Origin: Oncomelania hupensis
Lineage: Eukaryota; Mollusca; Gastropoda; Littorinimorpha; Pomatiopsidae
Assembly: GCA_036898135.1 (NCBI GenBank)
Contig: CM072523.1
Location: forward strand, 32,555,311 to 32,619,310
Direction: 5' to 3'
Length of the DNA: 64,000 nucleotides
A program made the position numbers and the translations under genes. Of this stretch, positions 43,451 to 54,934 are shown piece by piece. Positions within the stretch are counted from its first letter, which is position 1, and each line of letters starts with the position of its first letter. Under the pieces are notes generated by a model. It worked only from the letters and a program-made list of their open reading frames with translations, ran no database searches and was not told the DNA's origin.

Positions 43451-44491
43451 CAACTTTCCACTGTAAGAACGAGCTCAGTCATGGCAAGCACACGTGATTC
43501 TTGAATCAGGTATGTTTTTCTGCGTTGCTAAGTGACTGACTCCTACTAGGTCTACGTCCTGTAACTGATTTTGTATAAAGCATTTTTGTTTTTAATCGTT
43601 TGTCTTTTTGTTATGAACTTGTCGATCAGCTTACAGTGCAGTTTGTTTAATATGCTTGCAGCGGTGGCCTTATGGCATTCCGTGAAGTGTTTCGTTGCCA
43701 TTGTAATAAAATTTTAAAAAAAGCATTCTTGTGGTGTATCCTGTTAACCTTGTAGCTTTGTAAAATGCATAAAAAAGCGAGAGCCCGTCTCCTACCTAAC
43801 AATGGGTGATTGATTATGTGTAATGGGTTTGGAGGTGGTTGGGAAATGTGACTGTAGTGTACAGTATTTTATAACAACAACAAAACAAAAACAACTCGTG
43901 AAATAGGACCCAAATGAAGCAGACTTGTTATCTCTTTATATAATTTATATAAGTTTGGCATAAATTTACCATAAATATGCTACAAGGAAAACAAGAAGGT
44001 TGTATTGTGATTGTTCCTTTGTTTTCAGTTTTGTGTGTGCGTGTGTGTGTGCGTGTGTGTGTGTGCGTGTATTCTTGCTGTTTGATTTTTTTCAGGTGGT
44101 TAGATGGTGGAATGGAAAGTAGGGTCAGGTTAATTTTAATGTAATCGAGTTTTAAAGAAAATAGATTTACATGTAATGTGGAATGGCATTTAAAGCATTT
44201 ATAAGCATTAAAAGCGCGTCCATGGTTAGGGGAGGAGGGTGGAGTTTGCGGGTGGGAGAGAGGGGAGTGGGTGGGAAATCGAATGATCAAAGGGAGGCCA
44301 TCTGTTTAGAAGAAATGAGGTTTATCTCTATTAGCAACGGTTGTTTCCCTTGCTTTAAAAAAAATCGGGGTGCCTCGATTTTTCAGAAACAAAACCTTTA
44401 GCAAGGCGATTAATTAATAAACGTAAGCACACAGAAATAACTGGAGTGCACTGATATAGAGTAGCGCTGGTGGAGATGTTGGGGGTGGTGG

Positions 44492-44495
<4 letters not shown>
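43451..44495. other. Intergenic, with (GT)n at 44031-44070
   Basis: No gene was recognised. A GT/GC-type repeat lies at 44031-44070. Confidence 0.4.
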
Positions 44496-44585
<90 letters not shown>

Positions 44586-44586
44586 A
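44496..44586. repeat. (GAT)n microsatellite
   Basis: Perfect GAT repeat of about 90 bp. Confidence 0.96.
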
Positions 44587-45051
44587 AGTGACGGCAACGT
44601 CAGCCAGAAAGAAGATGGCATTTATCGCTGTCGGGGTGATTTTATAGGCGTGCTTGTTGTATGTGTTCTTCCTCCCGCTGTTGTTGTTTGTTGTTCGTGT
44701 TGATAACAAGGTTGGAAGACGACCGACACCGATTACGAAGCCATCTGCAATAAATGGTCATGATGATAATGACAGAGAGGTCGATCGCAAGGTTGATTGC
44801 CACTTCTACGACCATACTGCTGTTATTCGTAATAGAGGAGTGGGAGTCTGAAAACAAAGACGTCGCTACATGGAAATAACTTGTTTGATAGACGACCCGA
44901 TGTGCCATTGCGGACACCTGGCTGAAACGTCTGACAATTTCGTTCTCTGTTGTCCCTTGTTTGATGATGCCCGTGCTCGGTTATCCTTCTTGATTCCATC
45001 CTCAGGGAAGTTCATATCCTACGTTTTGGAAATGCCGACTTAACATTACAA
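44587..45051. other. Intergenic, no feature seen
   Basis: No gene or repeat recognised. Ends at the target duplication of the MITE. Confidence 0.4.
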
Positions 45052-45059
45052 GAATATGT

Positions 45060-45301
45060 GGTACTTTTCCTTTATCTTACCCCCAAAAGGAATTTTGAAG
45101 AAAATTCGACCTATTTCGTCGCCTATAGGAGACGAACTATGTCAACGTTTTAGCAAAGGGTTCGGGTAAGGGTTAGTTGCAGAGCTATCCCTAACCCTTG
45201 CCCTAACCCTTTTCCATAAAAAATGTGTGTGTGTTTGTGTGGCTAGGTAGACACGACGTCATAAACATTTCTTTTTGGGGGTAAGATAAAGGAAAAGAAC
45301 C
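45060..45301. mobile_element. MITE, 242 bp, 8-bp target duplication (hAT-like)
   Basis: GAATATGT flanks the element exactly, at 45052-45059 and 45302-45309. The ends are inverted repeats of about 36 bp. Left is GGTACTTTTCCTTTATCTTA, then CCCCCAAAAGGAA. The complement of the right is GGTTCTTTTCCTTTATCTTA, then CCCCCAAAAAGAA. A second inverted pair lies inside: agggttcgggtaagggttag near 45157-45178 against ctaacccttgccctaaccct near 45190-45211. There is no ORF. Eight-base duplications are typical of hAT elements. Confidence 0.88.
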
Positions 45302-45309
45302 GAATATGT

Positions 45310-45946
45310 TGTTGTGTTGTTTTTTTTAAACTGTCCACTCATTCTTACTGTCATGTAACCGCTTCTGACATCACATTTTACTGTCAACGACTTTCCTCTC
45401 ACTTCGCTTTCTTTGACCCACTACGCTCATCTGTTAGTTTATTTTATTTTTTTTTTAATTTTTATCAGGTATAGCTCTCTCGCTTCCGCCCCTTTCCCCT
45501 CCCCGTCTCTTCTGTCACCCTTTCCTACTTTCAGCCCATCCACGCACTTTCTCTCCGTTTTCTTCTGACTTTATTTTTACCTCGCTAGGACAAACTGATT
45601 AATTTGTAATATTTCTTCAATTTTGAGAACACAATTGCTCCAGTATGACAGCGTATTCTTTTCCTTTCAGACTTTCGTGTTTTGTGTGTGACACTCATTG
45701 TTAGTATTGTATTATTCAATTTATCTCGTTTTGCACTTATTTATTTATGTCTAATTTGCTTCATTCTTACATCTATACCAATGGTTTTGTTTGTTATTTC
45801 CTGTTGTCCGCCAGAGACCTTTTTGATACAATTTCTTATTTGGGTAGCACTCATTTAAAACCTAGTATTTTTGTGCGTCCTGATGTTTTGCCTTGTATTT
45901 ATTTGGTTTCTTGTTGAATAAATGTATGTTTAATCCAACTTGTTTG
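45310..45946. other. Intergenic, no feature seen
   Basis: Pyrimidine-rich DNA, no gene recognised. Confidence 0.4.
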
Positions 45947-45953
45947 CTTTACA

Positions 45954-47056
45954 GATTCAGATTTGATACTGGCAAATACGCTTACTCTCCACAAAAAATC
46001 CAGACGATGGACATGGCACAGTCCCAGCGGGGAGCATCACAACCAATTTGACTACATGCAAACTAAGACAAGACAAGCTTTAAGATCAAGCATCAACACT
46101 GGCAGGACACGCGCTTTTCCAGGAGCAGACATCGGAAGTGACCACGGCTCCACTTGAAGAGAGTAAACACAGCAAAGTGCGCCAGATTGAAGTTCGACCT
46201 GCACAAACTGCAAGACCCGGAGGTGGCAAAAATATTCCTAGCCACAAATGGAGGGAAATTTACACCAATGCTCGTTCTGGCAGCTGGTGAAGTAGATGTC
46301 AACTCCATGACAACCACCTTCAACTCAGCTGTGACAGATGCCGCCACTGAGGTCCTTGGCAAGCACCGCCCAAAGAAGAAACCGTGGATCACACCTGAAT
46401 TTTTGGACCTGCGTAACAACATACCCGCAGAATTGCTTCAAGCAAGAGGGGAAACGATGATTGACGCCATCACCATTATCTGTAAAAAGATCTGGCAGAG
46501 TGGGGAGTGGCCTACATCATGGACCCAGTTGCTTGTCATCACTCTTCCCAAAAAGGGTAACCTTCAGGGGTGTGAAAATTACCGCACTATTCGGCTTATC
46601 AGCCATCCCAGCAATGTCCTCCTAAAAATAATACTCAACAGGTTGAAACCCCAAGCTAAACAAATCATAGCTGAAGAACAAGCAGGATTCAGGGCCGGAC
46701 GAAGTACCACTGAACAGATTTTCGACCTCAGAATAATCTGCGAGAAATACCTACAGCAACAACAACATCTATATCATGATGACATGCTCACAGTGGTAAA
46801 GAAACGGAAACTCCGATGGTATGGCCACGTCACCAGAGCATCAGGCCTTGCAAAGACCATCCTGTAAGGCACGGTACAAGGAGGCAGAAGAAGAGGGAGA
46901 CAGAAAAAGAGGTGGGAGGACAACATTTAAGAATGGACTGGCTTGACATGAGCGAAGCCATGAGGGTTGCTGAGGTCTGAGAAAGATAGAGTTCGCTAGT
47001 TAAACGACCATCCGTGTGCCCCAACGACCTTCGAGTTACGGGATAGGATAGGTTTA
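45954..47056 (+). mobile_element. RTE-like LINE with two internal deletions
   Basis: The copy starts within the endonuclease: LANTLTLHKKSRRWTWHS, then SGEHHNQFDYM, then FPGADIGSDHGS, which includes the SDH block of APE-type nucleases. It then encodes the linker and RT fingers (CKKIWQSGEWPTSWTQLLVI, LPKKGN, AEEQAGFRAGRSTTEQIFDL). Near 46413 and 46777 the family sequence jumps, so the linker between and the whole RT palm with the catalytic Asp residues are missing. It ends with KRKLRWYGHVTRASGL and the GGATA tail (47039-47051). CTTTACA at 45947-45953 and 47057-47063 is a plausible 7-bp duplication. The ORF at 46154-46867 that crosses both deletions looks like one gene but is a chimera of LINE segments. 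Confidence 0.85.
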
Positions 47057-47063
47057 CTTTACA

Positions 47064-47323
47064 TGTCACACACAGCAAACACGATGTTTTAAAGGAAAGG
47101 CGTCTTTTGTTTCAACGCAAAACATTGACTTGTGACTTAGCCTTGATAAGGTGATACAAACTTGAAAAAAAAAAATTCTGTGCATTTTCTCCAAGCCTGA
47201 ACGATGAATCACCAATGCCTTACTACAGCAAAATTTATAAATCATCATCATTAAACATCGCACATACTTGAAAGGAAAGTCGTCACGATTTACAAATGAG
47301 ATGTCGTTCCTGCTCTTCTCCTT
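47064..47323. other. Intergenic, no feature seen
   Basis: Short spacer between the LINE and a TTC tract. Confidence 0.4.
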
Positions 47324-47520
47324 CTCCTTCTTCTTCTTCTTCTTCTTCTTCTTCTTCTTCTTCTTCTTCTTCTTCTTCTTCTTCTTCTCTCTGTCTGTCT
47401 GTCTCTGTCTGTCTGTCTCTCTCTGTATGTCTCTCTCTGTATGTCAGTCTGTGTCAGTCGCTGCCTCGCTCTGTGTCTCTCTCGATCTCTCTTTCTCTTT
47501 CTCTCTCTTTCTCACACACA
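47324..47520. repeat. (TTC)n-(CTGT)n-(CT)n microsatellite
   Basis: About 65 bp of TTC repeat, then CTGT/CT-rich sequence, similar in order to 41072-41207. Confidence 0.93.
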
Positions 47521-47608
47521 CAGTTACAGGTCCATCTCAAGGGAAACAACCGTCGCAGGTGTTGATTCGAGATCATTGTCTCGAGGCAGACAGTCTCCCT
47601 TTAAGTAA

Positions 47609-47664
47609 CCCCCCCCCTCCCCCCCCCCCCTCCCCCCCCCCTCCCCCCCCCCAAAAAAAAAAAA
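47609..47664. repeat. Poly-C and poly-A run
   Basis: C runs broken by single T or A, then A12. A common assembly trouble spot. Confidence 0.9.
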
Positions 47665-49898
47665 CTTTCATCGCCGCACTGTTTTGAAATAAAAGACACA
47701 CAACATGGAAATTTGATTCGTAAATAAAAATTACTTTAAAAAGTTACTTTCGGCCAAGTAAAACAAAAAGAATAATAATGAAAAGAATAACAATTATTAC
47801 AAAATAAAATACACAAATTACAATAACCGTAATTACCACAATGACGATGTAAAGACGACTATGATGATGTTGATGATGAAGACGACGATGATGATGATGA
47901 TGGGGACGACGAAAGCAACAAGGCAGTTTTTTTTTAAAGCGATATTCTAATATAAACTAAGCTTAGTATAATGTTAAGGTGTGTGTTTGTTATTGCTGTG
48001 GCACTTACTACAATCACATATTACACTAACTAGTGCAAAATAAAAGGACCCAGTTGGAACACGCCGCCAGATTTGTGTTAAGTCAAGGCAACCAATCATT
48101 ACAATGGAGAATTCATACAGCACTTGGCGTCTCAGCGAATAACATTAAAGTATAAAATCACAAATTAACAACTACTAAAACTACATGTTCACGACAGTTA
48201 TACATTATACCTTCATTTTATACTTTCAACGATAGTTTTACATCTGCACACACACGCACACACCTACACACACACACACACCCACACCCACACACACCTT
48301 CCCCTTCCCCTCCCCCCACACACACATTTCAGCCTTCTCCAACTCTCACCGCCATCACACAAAAGTATAGAAGATTTCATTTGATTGATAAAATAAAGAG
48401 ATTACTCTTATATAGCGCACTAAACGACTCATGCACAGTCAATACAAACTTCTTTATTCATCGTAACAATTTTGGATTAAAAACACAAACAAAAAATGTG
48501 TATAGAGTAATAAATGACACAGTGTAAAGTACAACAGAAAACGTTAAACTAAAGGGGAGATAATTAAGAGGTTCATGACCCAAACTCCACGCTGTAGAAT
48601 GCGTTCCATGCTTAGTTGGTTCACATTACACAGGTTCAAGTTCGCACCTGTCAAATACTTGGTGTGGCAGAATGCCTTTTCTCGATGTTGTGTTCTAGCA
48701 GTTTGTTAGCAGACCTGTCTGTCAGGTTTCCTGTTTAGGATACACACGTACACGCGCGCATATATATACACACACACACGCATACACTAGATATTATCCA
48801 GTATTATTAGAGTATTAACCAGTTGTAAAAAAATTTATCCTAGCTCTGGACATGTTCAACGGCTATTTTGACACACACACACACACACACACGCACACAC
48901 ACATACGCACGCACACACGCACACACACATAAACACACAAGAAAACAATTACTATTTTTTTAAAGTATAAATAAGACAAATACAACAACTGACTAGTAGT
49001 GGTTAGAACACATACACAGGGAGTGAACTACCTACTTGTTATCTTGCAGCAATGGGGAACTAATTCTCTTTTCTTTACAACCTTCGGGGAAACTACTAGC
49101 ACGAACTGGAAAATGTCGCTGATCGGAACACAACTACACATGAACTTTTTACCTCTCATAATGTTACCTTACCGTGTGAACTGGACCTTTCATACGGCTC
49201 CTTGCATCTCAGTGAATAAAATTAAAGTAATACATAAAATCACAAATTAACAACTACTAAAACTACATGTCTACGAACTGGGATATCGCTGGTTGGAGCA
49301 GACCACTGCATGGAATTTTATCGACCCAGCGTATCAATGCAACACTCAGTGACGGGACGGGAAAACTGCCTCGCTATAATGCGTAAGGTGTGCACATACG
49401 GGTGTTATCGGCGACCGGCTGCCATTGGCCTGTGGTGTACTTTTTTCTGTGTCTTAAGTTACAAGATCTGTAGGCCTGTTGAGTTTATTTGTTGTTAGCT
49501 GAGCTGATTCGTGAATTAACCGTTTTTTAAGGGTCTAGTTTAAGGTCCCAGGTCTCTATTCAAACCGCCGCGCCTATTATTCTGGGTTAAGGAAATGGCG
49601 TGGCTGTCGCAGTCGTTGGCCTAAAAGTGTCTCTACCTCTGCGTTGACCTGTTCATACCAAAGGTACTACGGTGGTAGTCAAGGCAGACAGTTTTTTGTA
49701 AGCGCCGGGTGTAGGAAAACAGTGTGTGGGTGTGGTGTGTGTCTTAACCAGTATAGACCCGTGTTTCTTCCTTCTGTGGTGGCCTTTACCATACTCCCAA
49801 GGTATGTACAAGCGTAAAACTTCTTCTAGTCAGGCAGACGCTTGCTTGAAAGCTGCGGGCAAAAAGTGGGTGTAGAACACAGTAAGTTTGTTTGGAAG

Positions 49899-49901
<3 letters not shown>
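47665..49901. other. Intergenic, with CA repeats and a ~90-bp direct repeat
   Basis: CA repeats lie at 48246-48300, 48765-48790 and 48870-48930. A segment at 48131-48195 (aaatcacaaattaacaacta, then ctaaaactacatgt) recurs at 49205-49272. The stretch at 48196-48260 resembles 1800-1860 upstream of a CA repeat. A family-A-like edge occurs at 48412. No gene was recognised. Confidence 0.5.

Positions 49902-49987
<86 letters not shown>
49902..49987. repeat. (GT)n microsatellite
   Basis: GT repeat of about 86 bp with one GG interruption. Confidence 0.96.
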
Positions 49988-49988
<1 letters not shown>

Positions 49989-50434
49989 CTACCCGCATAT
50001 CCCCTTTCCCCCTCCTCCTATTTTCTCCCCACTCCTCTCCCCCGCTTCCGACACCACTGTTTAGATATTAGGGTGCACTGTAATAAATATATTAAGTGGT
50101 TGTTTCTTTTCTTCTTTCTTCATGTCACCGCCTTGTATAGCTGTGCGATTTCTGTAGTATAATAGCTCTAAATATCATTTCTTTCTTGGACTTTTGTTGG
50201 GAAGTAGGCCTACCGTTGTGTAGTCTCTCTACTTTCTTTTTTGGGTCAGCCTATTGAAGAGCTTAGCTCGAAAATTTGCATTTTGTCGTTTTGTCTTATC
50301 GTTGTCGTAACCCCTTGGGGTCATGAGCAATCTTGCCACTGTAGATTGTTCTAACCTATAAAGGGAACAGTGAAAGCCCCAGTTGAAAACCTGTCTTGCC
50401 TTTGTAGGCATGACAGATTCACTGCGGCAACAGT
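49988..50434. other. Intergenic, no feature seen
   Basis: No gene recognised. Runs up to the second 570-bp retroposon. Confidence 0.4.
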
Positions 50435-51018
50435 ACCCCCGTTGGAGTGCCGGGGGTTTCAGTATAAATAGTATCCCCACTTTATGGAAATTTAGTGCTT
50501 TTAATTCCCACTGTTGCTATCTTCCTCATATACTCTTTCCCATTCCTGCTCTGTCCTATCACTCTGCTATACTATCTTCTTCTTCGTTAGATCAATGACC
50601 TACCTTTTTTCTTGAAAACTCTTCCTGGACAAGACTCCTTGTTTGTGTATGAGATCTGTTGGATCAGCTTGGGAGTGTTGGACGCTTTCTGCTGGGTGGT
50701 CACTAGGGCTTCCTATGATGTTAGCATTTAGCAATATAGGCATTTTATATGTATATGTTTCGTTGATGATTTGTAATGATGGTTGTATTCTATTTTGTTT
50801 TTGTAACCGGGGGTTCGCGTAGTTGAGGTAAACCCTCAGCCGTCCCCCGCGTGGGATGTCTTTATTGTAAAGTGACTGGCCGTTGGAGGGCGTTCAATTT
50901 TCCTACTAGGGTTGTTTCAGCAGATCTTTTATGCGGATCGGGGGTTGTCCGGTCCTGATTTGGCTCGGAGGAGTCCGCTGGACCTAAAGCAACAATAAAT
51001 CAATCAATCAATCAATTA
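50435..51018 (+). mobile_element. ~570-bp retroposon of unknown family, copy 2
   Basis: Aligns along its whole length with 15255-15813, starting at the same base. The tail is aataaatcaatcaatcaatc. No clear target duplication was found beside it. Differences from copy 1 are scattered substitutions and small indels. Confidence 0.78.
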
Positions 51019-51460
51019 TTATTCCTTTGGCTTTTGTACATAAGTATTTGTTTCTCAGTTTTGTAACGCTTGAATGCTAGCAGTCCACTGTTCTATTCCA
51101 TTTTCTGATTTCTCTAGTGTTTGGCCTTGGCTTTTGGCTGCTACCTCGGTTAGCCGGGTGGAACATTGATCGAAAGCGTTCGGTTGCTAGGTTACTACAC
51201 TTGGGTGTGTGAAATGCATAGTCTGGCTGTACGAGATCAGTAGCCCTATGATTATAGATTGATGACACCGCGCACATGAAGGTGCGAACGTAAGCCTCGG
51301 TACATCTCAGAGCCACGCACTGCGAGCATCGATTAGTTTTCTTCTTCTTCGTCCTTCCTAGATCCTTTGCCATACTAGACAATTACTGACATATTAGGGG
51401 GTAGGATTTTTTTTTAAAACTGCGCTGTGGGTTCTTTACTGGCGGCACAAAAAATTAAAG
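51019..51460. other. Intergenic, no feature seen
   Basis: A minus-strand ORF at 51077-51382 has no recognised motif or splice context. Confidence 0.4.
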
Positions 51461-51526
<66 letters not shown>

Positions 51527-51527
51527 G
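51461..51527. repeat. (AAT)n microsatellite
   Basis: Perfect AAT repeat of about 65 bp. Confidence 0.96.
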
Positions 51528-51854
51528 CGAGAGAGCGCATTTTATTTTTAGCTCCTAACGGAAATGAAATAGTCACCCCTTTGGATGTGGAGCCCCAAGA
51601 CATCCTAAATGATGCACCTGGCCCACAAGTCGCTTTTGCCAACACCAACAAAAATAAAGAGAAAGAGAGAGAGAGACAGAGAGGGGGGAAGAGCGAGTGA
51701 GTAATTTATTTTTTTTAATCAGTTTATAGTCCCCTCTCTTCCCGTTAAGGATTTTCAGAGAGGAGACTTATACATGAGTGAGTAAGAGAGAGAGAGAGAA
51801 AGAGAGAGAGAATTGGATTGGGGGAGTGGGGGGGGGCGCTCTTTCTCTCAGACC

Positions 51855-52075
51855 TCTAGTGTGGTTAGGAGCTTTTGTAGATTGGCCACATCTGCATTGT
51901 GCACCATGCGGTGCAGAGCGCTGTCGTCGGCTAAATGTCGAGATGAAGATAGCACCTTGGAGGGCAGGTAGTTGATGTACGTCACGAAGAGGAAGAACCA
52001 AGGGCCGAGCAAAGAGCCTTGTGGGAGGCCGGACTGCTTGCCGTCGTTCGTGTAGGACGTTTGTAACCAGCGGCT
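51855..52075 (-). pseudogene. Jockey-type LINE reverse transcriptase fragment
   Basis: The minus strand encodes SYTNDGKQSGLPQGSLLGPW, then FFLFVTYINYLP, then SRHLADDSALHR and ANLQKLLTTLE. The order GLPQGSLLGP (RT block 4) followed by ADD (catalytic block 5) is characteristic of Jockey-type and related LINE reverse transcriptases. Only this small part is readable. A stop follows near 51853 and the upstream part is frame-shifted. It is unlike the RTE-like family and the Rex1-like element, so it is a third LINE lineage in the window (possibly the same as the tail at 299-720). Confidence 0.75.
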
Positions 52076-52324
52076 GTATTTTTTTCTTCAATGGTGTCCT
52101 CTTGTTCCATCCAGCCACACAGAAGTATATAAATTTGATTCGACGGGACATGTGTTTGGAAAGCTGTCCGGGGTAAGTCAACGTCCGAATCAGGCGATAT
52201 TTTAACCCTGTATATAATATACTAGTGGTTTTGTACCCTGGCAAGCCAGGGTACACAGGTTGCTGTTTAAAATGTAGACAGAGAGACAACTGTTGTCTGC
52301 GAGTTTCATTTGGACGATAATACC

Positions 52325-52640
52325 TCCCCATATCCCCCTTGATACCTCACCATACCCCCCACTGATATCTTCCCCCCCCCATGATGCCTCACCATACCCC
52401 CTTGATACCTCCCCGAACCCACTTGATACCTCCCCATACCCCCTTGATACCTTCCGTACCCCCCTTGTAACCTACCTGTACCCTCCTTGATACTTCCCCG
52501 TTGATCGTTTCGCAGGTATGGATGAAAGGAATCGACCATCACCATACCCCCTTATATATACCCGTATCCCCGTTATGCCTACCCATGCCCCTTTAAACCT
52601 ACCCGTAGCCCCCTTTTACCTACACGTACCAACCCATCCC
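52325..52640. repeat. ~21-bp minisatellite
   Basis: Units of the type ccccataccccc(c)ttgatacct recur about a dozen times with growing divergence to the right. The array is split at about 52500-52540 by unrelated sequence. Confidence 0.85.
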
Positions 52641-52646
52641 GATCCT

Positions 52647-52648
<2 letters not shown>

Positions 52649-52732
<84 letters not shown>

Positions 52733-52826
52733 TTGAATATAGAATAATACAAATAGAAATCATAAAAAACACCAAGGTTTTAAAATAAAATTTGATATAA
52801 GATATTATAATTATAATAATAATAAT

Positions 52827-52904
<78 letters not shown>

Positions 52905-52937
52905 TATTATTATTATTATTATTATTATTAGTTTATA

Positions 52938-53022
<85 letters not shown>
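52649..53022. repeat. Three (AAT)n tracts
   Basis: AAT repeats at 52649-52729, 52814-52905 and 52938-53022. A TTA tract at 52904-52930 makes a perfect inverted pair with the AAT repeats beside it. Confidence 0.96.
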
Positions 53023-53023
<1 letters not shown>

Positions 53024-53099
53024 GTAAAAAGTAAAAAGCCTAAATTAAAAAGAAAAATATCCATATTGTAGTGTTAAAAAGAAATAACATTTAAAAAAA

Positions 53100-53175
53100 G
53101 GCCCGCGGGAGATTTGAACTTGGGTCGCCTGCACGGTAGGTGAATGTCTTACTAAGTGAGCTACCAAGGCTTCGT
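53100..53175 (-). repeat. tRNA-like SINE head or tRNA pseudogene
   Basis: On the minus strand box A (GGTAGCTCACTTAGTAAG) and box B-like AGTTCAAATC are correctly spaced, and the ends (GAAGCC / GGGCC) pair partly. The body, if any, is T-rich. It is not a clean cloverleaf. Confidence 0.5.
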
Positions 53176-53814
53176 ATAACAACCATAAATTTTGGGGTCT
53201 ATATGGGAAAACATGCTGAAACCTCGATTCGATTTTTAATTAATCAAATTTAATTAGTTAAACACAAAATTTTGTAAGATTGGTGACATGAATGCAAAAG
53301 TGTTTTGAATGGAAATAAAACAAAATTTGTGGTATTACGGAACGGCACGTTCTTGACACGGGTTGAATCGGAAGCGCGCGGAATGAGGCTATTGCAGTTT
53401 GTGGACATTTTGTTTAATTATTTATCTCAGAAACGGTTTAACGTTCGGTAAGGAAATGTCGGCTATAACGATTTCGCGGGTTTTGAGCGCACAGCAGGCC
53501 GAACCGCAGCGCCCAGCACCTGCCCAGATCAACGTCCATACCGGACAAACTTTACAGTAGAGGCGAAGAAGGACTTCCGGCTAAGCAATTTATATATATA
53601 TATAGATAGCGGTGCTGTAAATACAAAGAGCAGTTTCTAGTTTTTGTAGAGGCTTGTCCTCAGTGTTCGGGCCATAAGTCAAGTTCTCGGACCCACTCAC
53701 AACGTTTCTGTTAGCTTGACAGCCGGGTGGGTGGTCATTTATTTGCGTGCGTAAACCTGCAAAGCAAACCAAAGAATTAGTAAATCCTTGATAGCATAGG
53801 AGCAGCATTAGTAT
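53176..53814. other. Intergenic, no feature seen
   Basis: No gene recognised. Confidence 0.4.
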
Positions 53815-53885
53815 AGTAGCAGTAGCAGTAGTAGTAGAAGTAGTAGTAGTAATAGTAGTAGTAGTAGTAGTAATAGTAGTAGTAA
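53815..53885. repeat. (TAG)n microsatellite, LINE insertion site
   Basis: TAG repeat with CAG and AAG variants. Related TAG repeats reappear after the LINE tail at 56667-56700, suggesting that the LINE inserted into this tract. Confidence 0.9.
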
Positions 53886-54934
53886 CAGAAGATGCCATCC
53901 TCACACTCCTGCACCATCTCTGCCAACATCTAGATAGGCCTGGGTCCTATGCCAGAATCCTATTCCTCGACTTCTCGAGTGCCTTCAACACTATTCAGCC
54001 CCACCTACTCATTGAGAAGCTGTTGGCCATGTCAGTCAGTCCGATGCTGGTTTCATGGATTTACAGCTTTATGACTGGGCGTCGACAGCAGGTTCGGGTT
54101 GGAGGCACTCTGTCGTCAGTTCTGGTGACCAACACCGGTGCTCCACAAGGTTGTGTATTATCACCGGTCCTGTTCACCACATACACCGCCGACTGCCAGT
54201 CCTCTGACCTAAGCAACATCCAGGTGAAGTTTGCTGATGATACATCACTCACTGGTCTGATCTGCAGTGATGAAGCTTCATACAGAGCAGCAGTTGATGA
54301 GCTGGTGGCTTGGTGTGACCGCAACTACCTGGAACTCAACATTACAAAGACGGAAGAGATGGTGGTTGACTTCCGTCGACAGTCCAATAGCATCGAACCG
54401 CTTGTTATCAAGGGTAAAGAGGTCCGCAGAGTCTCAAAGTACAAGTACCTCGGGACAACCATTGATGACACACTGGCATGGACAGACAACATTGACGCCT
54501 GCTATAAGAAGGCGAATCAACGGCTGTTCTTCCTCAGGAAACTGAAGCAGTTCAGGGTCAACAGCACAATCCTGTATCTATTCTACCAGTCTGTCATTGA
54601 GAGTGTTGTGCTTTACAACCAGCTGTGCTACTACAGCTCTGCCAAGAAAGCCGACACGGACAGACTGGATAGAATCACTGCTGTGGCATCAACGCTGATG
54701 GGGAAGGACACAAGGCCGCTAGCAACATTGTTCGACCAGACTGCAGTGAAGAAGCTAGAGAAGATCAAGCAGGATTCAAGTCATCCACTGCATGATGTTG
54801 TCTCTGCCTGCATTTCAAAACGCGGATCAGGGCGTATGCTGTCCATGCGGTGTAGAACATGTCGCTTTAGAGACTCTTTCCTTCCAACAGCAATCCGCAC
54901 TTTCAACAATAGAGGACGACGAGGCTCAGAATAG
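53882..54934 (+). CDS. Reverse transcriptase of the Rex1/CR1-like LINE
   Basis: Open for about 350 codons. It starts in RT with TEDAILTLLHHL and LFLDFSSAFNTIQPHLL, where the first D of block A is catalytic. It continues with GAPQGCVLSPVLFTTYTADC (block B) and VKFADDTSLTGLI (catalytic ADD). Later blocks are NYLELNITKTEEMVVDFR, YKYLGTTIDDTLAWTDNI and RLFFLRKLKQF. The C-terminal region has the IESVVLYNQLCYY and HPLHDVVSAC blocks typical of the Rex1 group. An ATG at 54029 lies well inside the domain, so the reading starts upstream and is truncated, not initiated here. The frame is intact, which suggests a fairly recent copy. Endonuclease is missing. Confidence 0.88.
   Translation, partial: VTEDAILTLLHHLCQHLDRPGSYARILFLDFSSAFNTIQPHLLIEKLLAMSVSPMLVSWIYSFMTGRRQQVRVGGTLSSVLVTNTGAPQGCVLSPVLFTTYTADCQSSDLSNIQVKFADDTSLTGLICSDEASYRAAVDELVAWCDRNYLELNITKTEEMVVDFRRQSNSIEPLVIKGKEVRRVSKYKYLGTTIDDTLAWTDNIDACYKKANQRLFFLRKLKQFRVNSTILYLFYQSVIESVVLYNQLCYYSSAKKADTDRLDRITAVASTLMGKDTRPLATLFDQTAVKKLEKIKQDSSHPLHDVVSACISKRGSGRMLSMRCRTCRFRDSFLPTAIRTFNNRGRRGSE

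Noticed and set aside
45157..45211. Interstitial telomere repeat
   Set aside because: The ggttag/ggg units are few, imperfect and arranged as an inverted pair inside the MITE.
46154..46867. 237-codon ORF that could pass for a host gene
   Set aside because: Its segments match the RTE-like LINE family and it crosses two internal deletions.
51077..51382. 101-codon minus-strand ORF with several Cys
   Set aside because: No recognised motif, no splice context, and length is compatible with chance.
51768..52331. 187-codon minus-strand ORF
   Set aside because: It is in a different frame from the LINE reverse transcriptase blocks at 51855-52075, which explain the region better.
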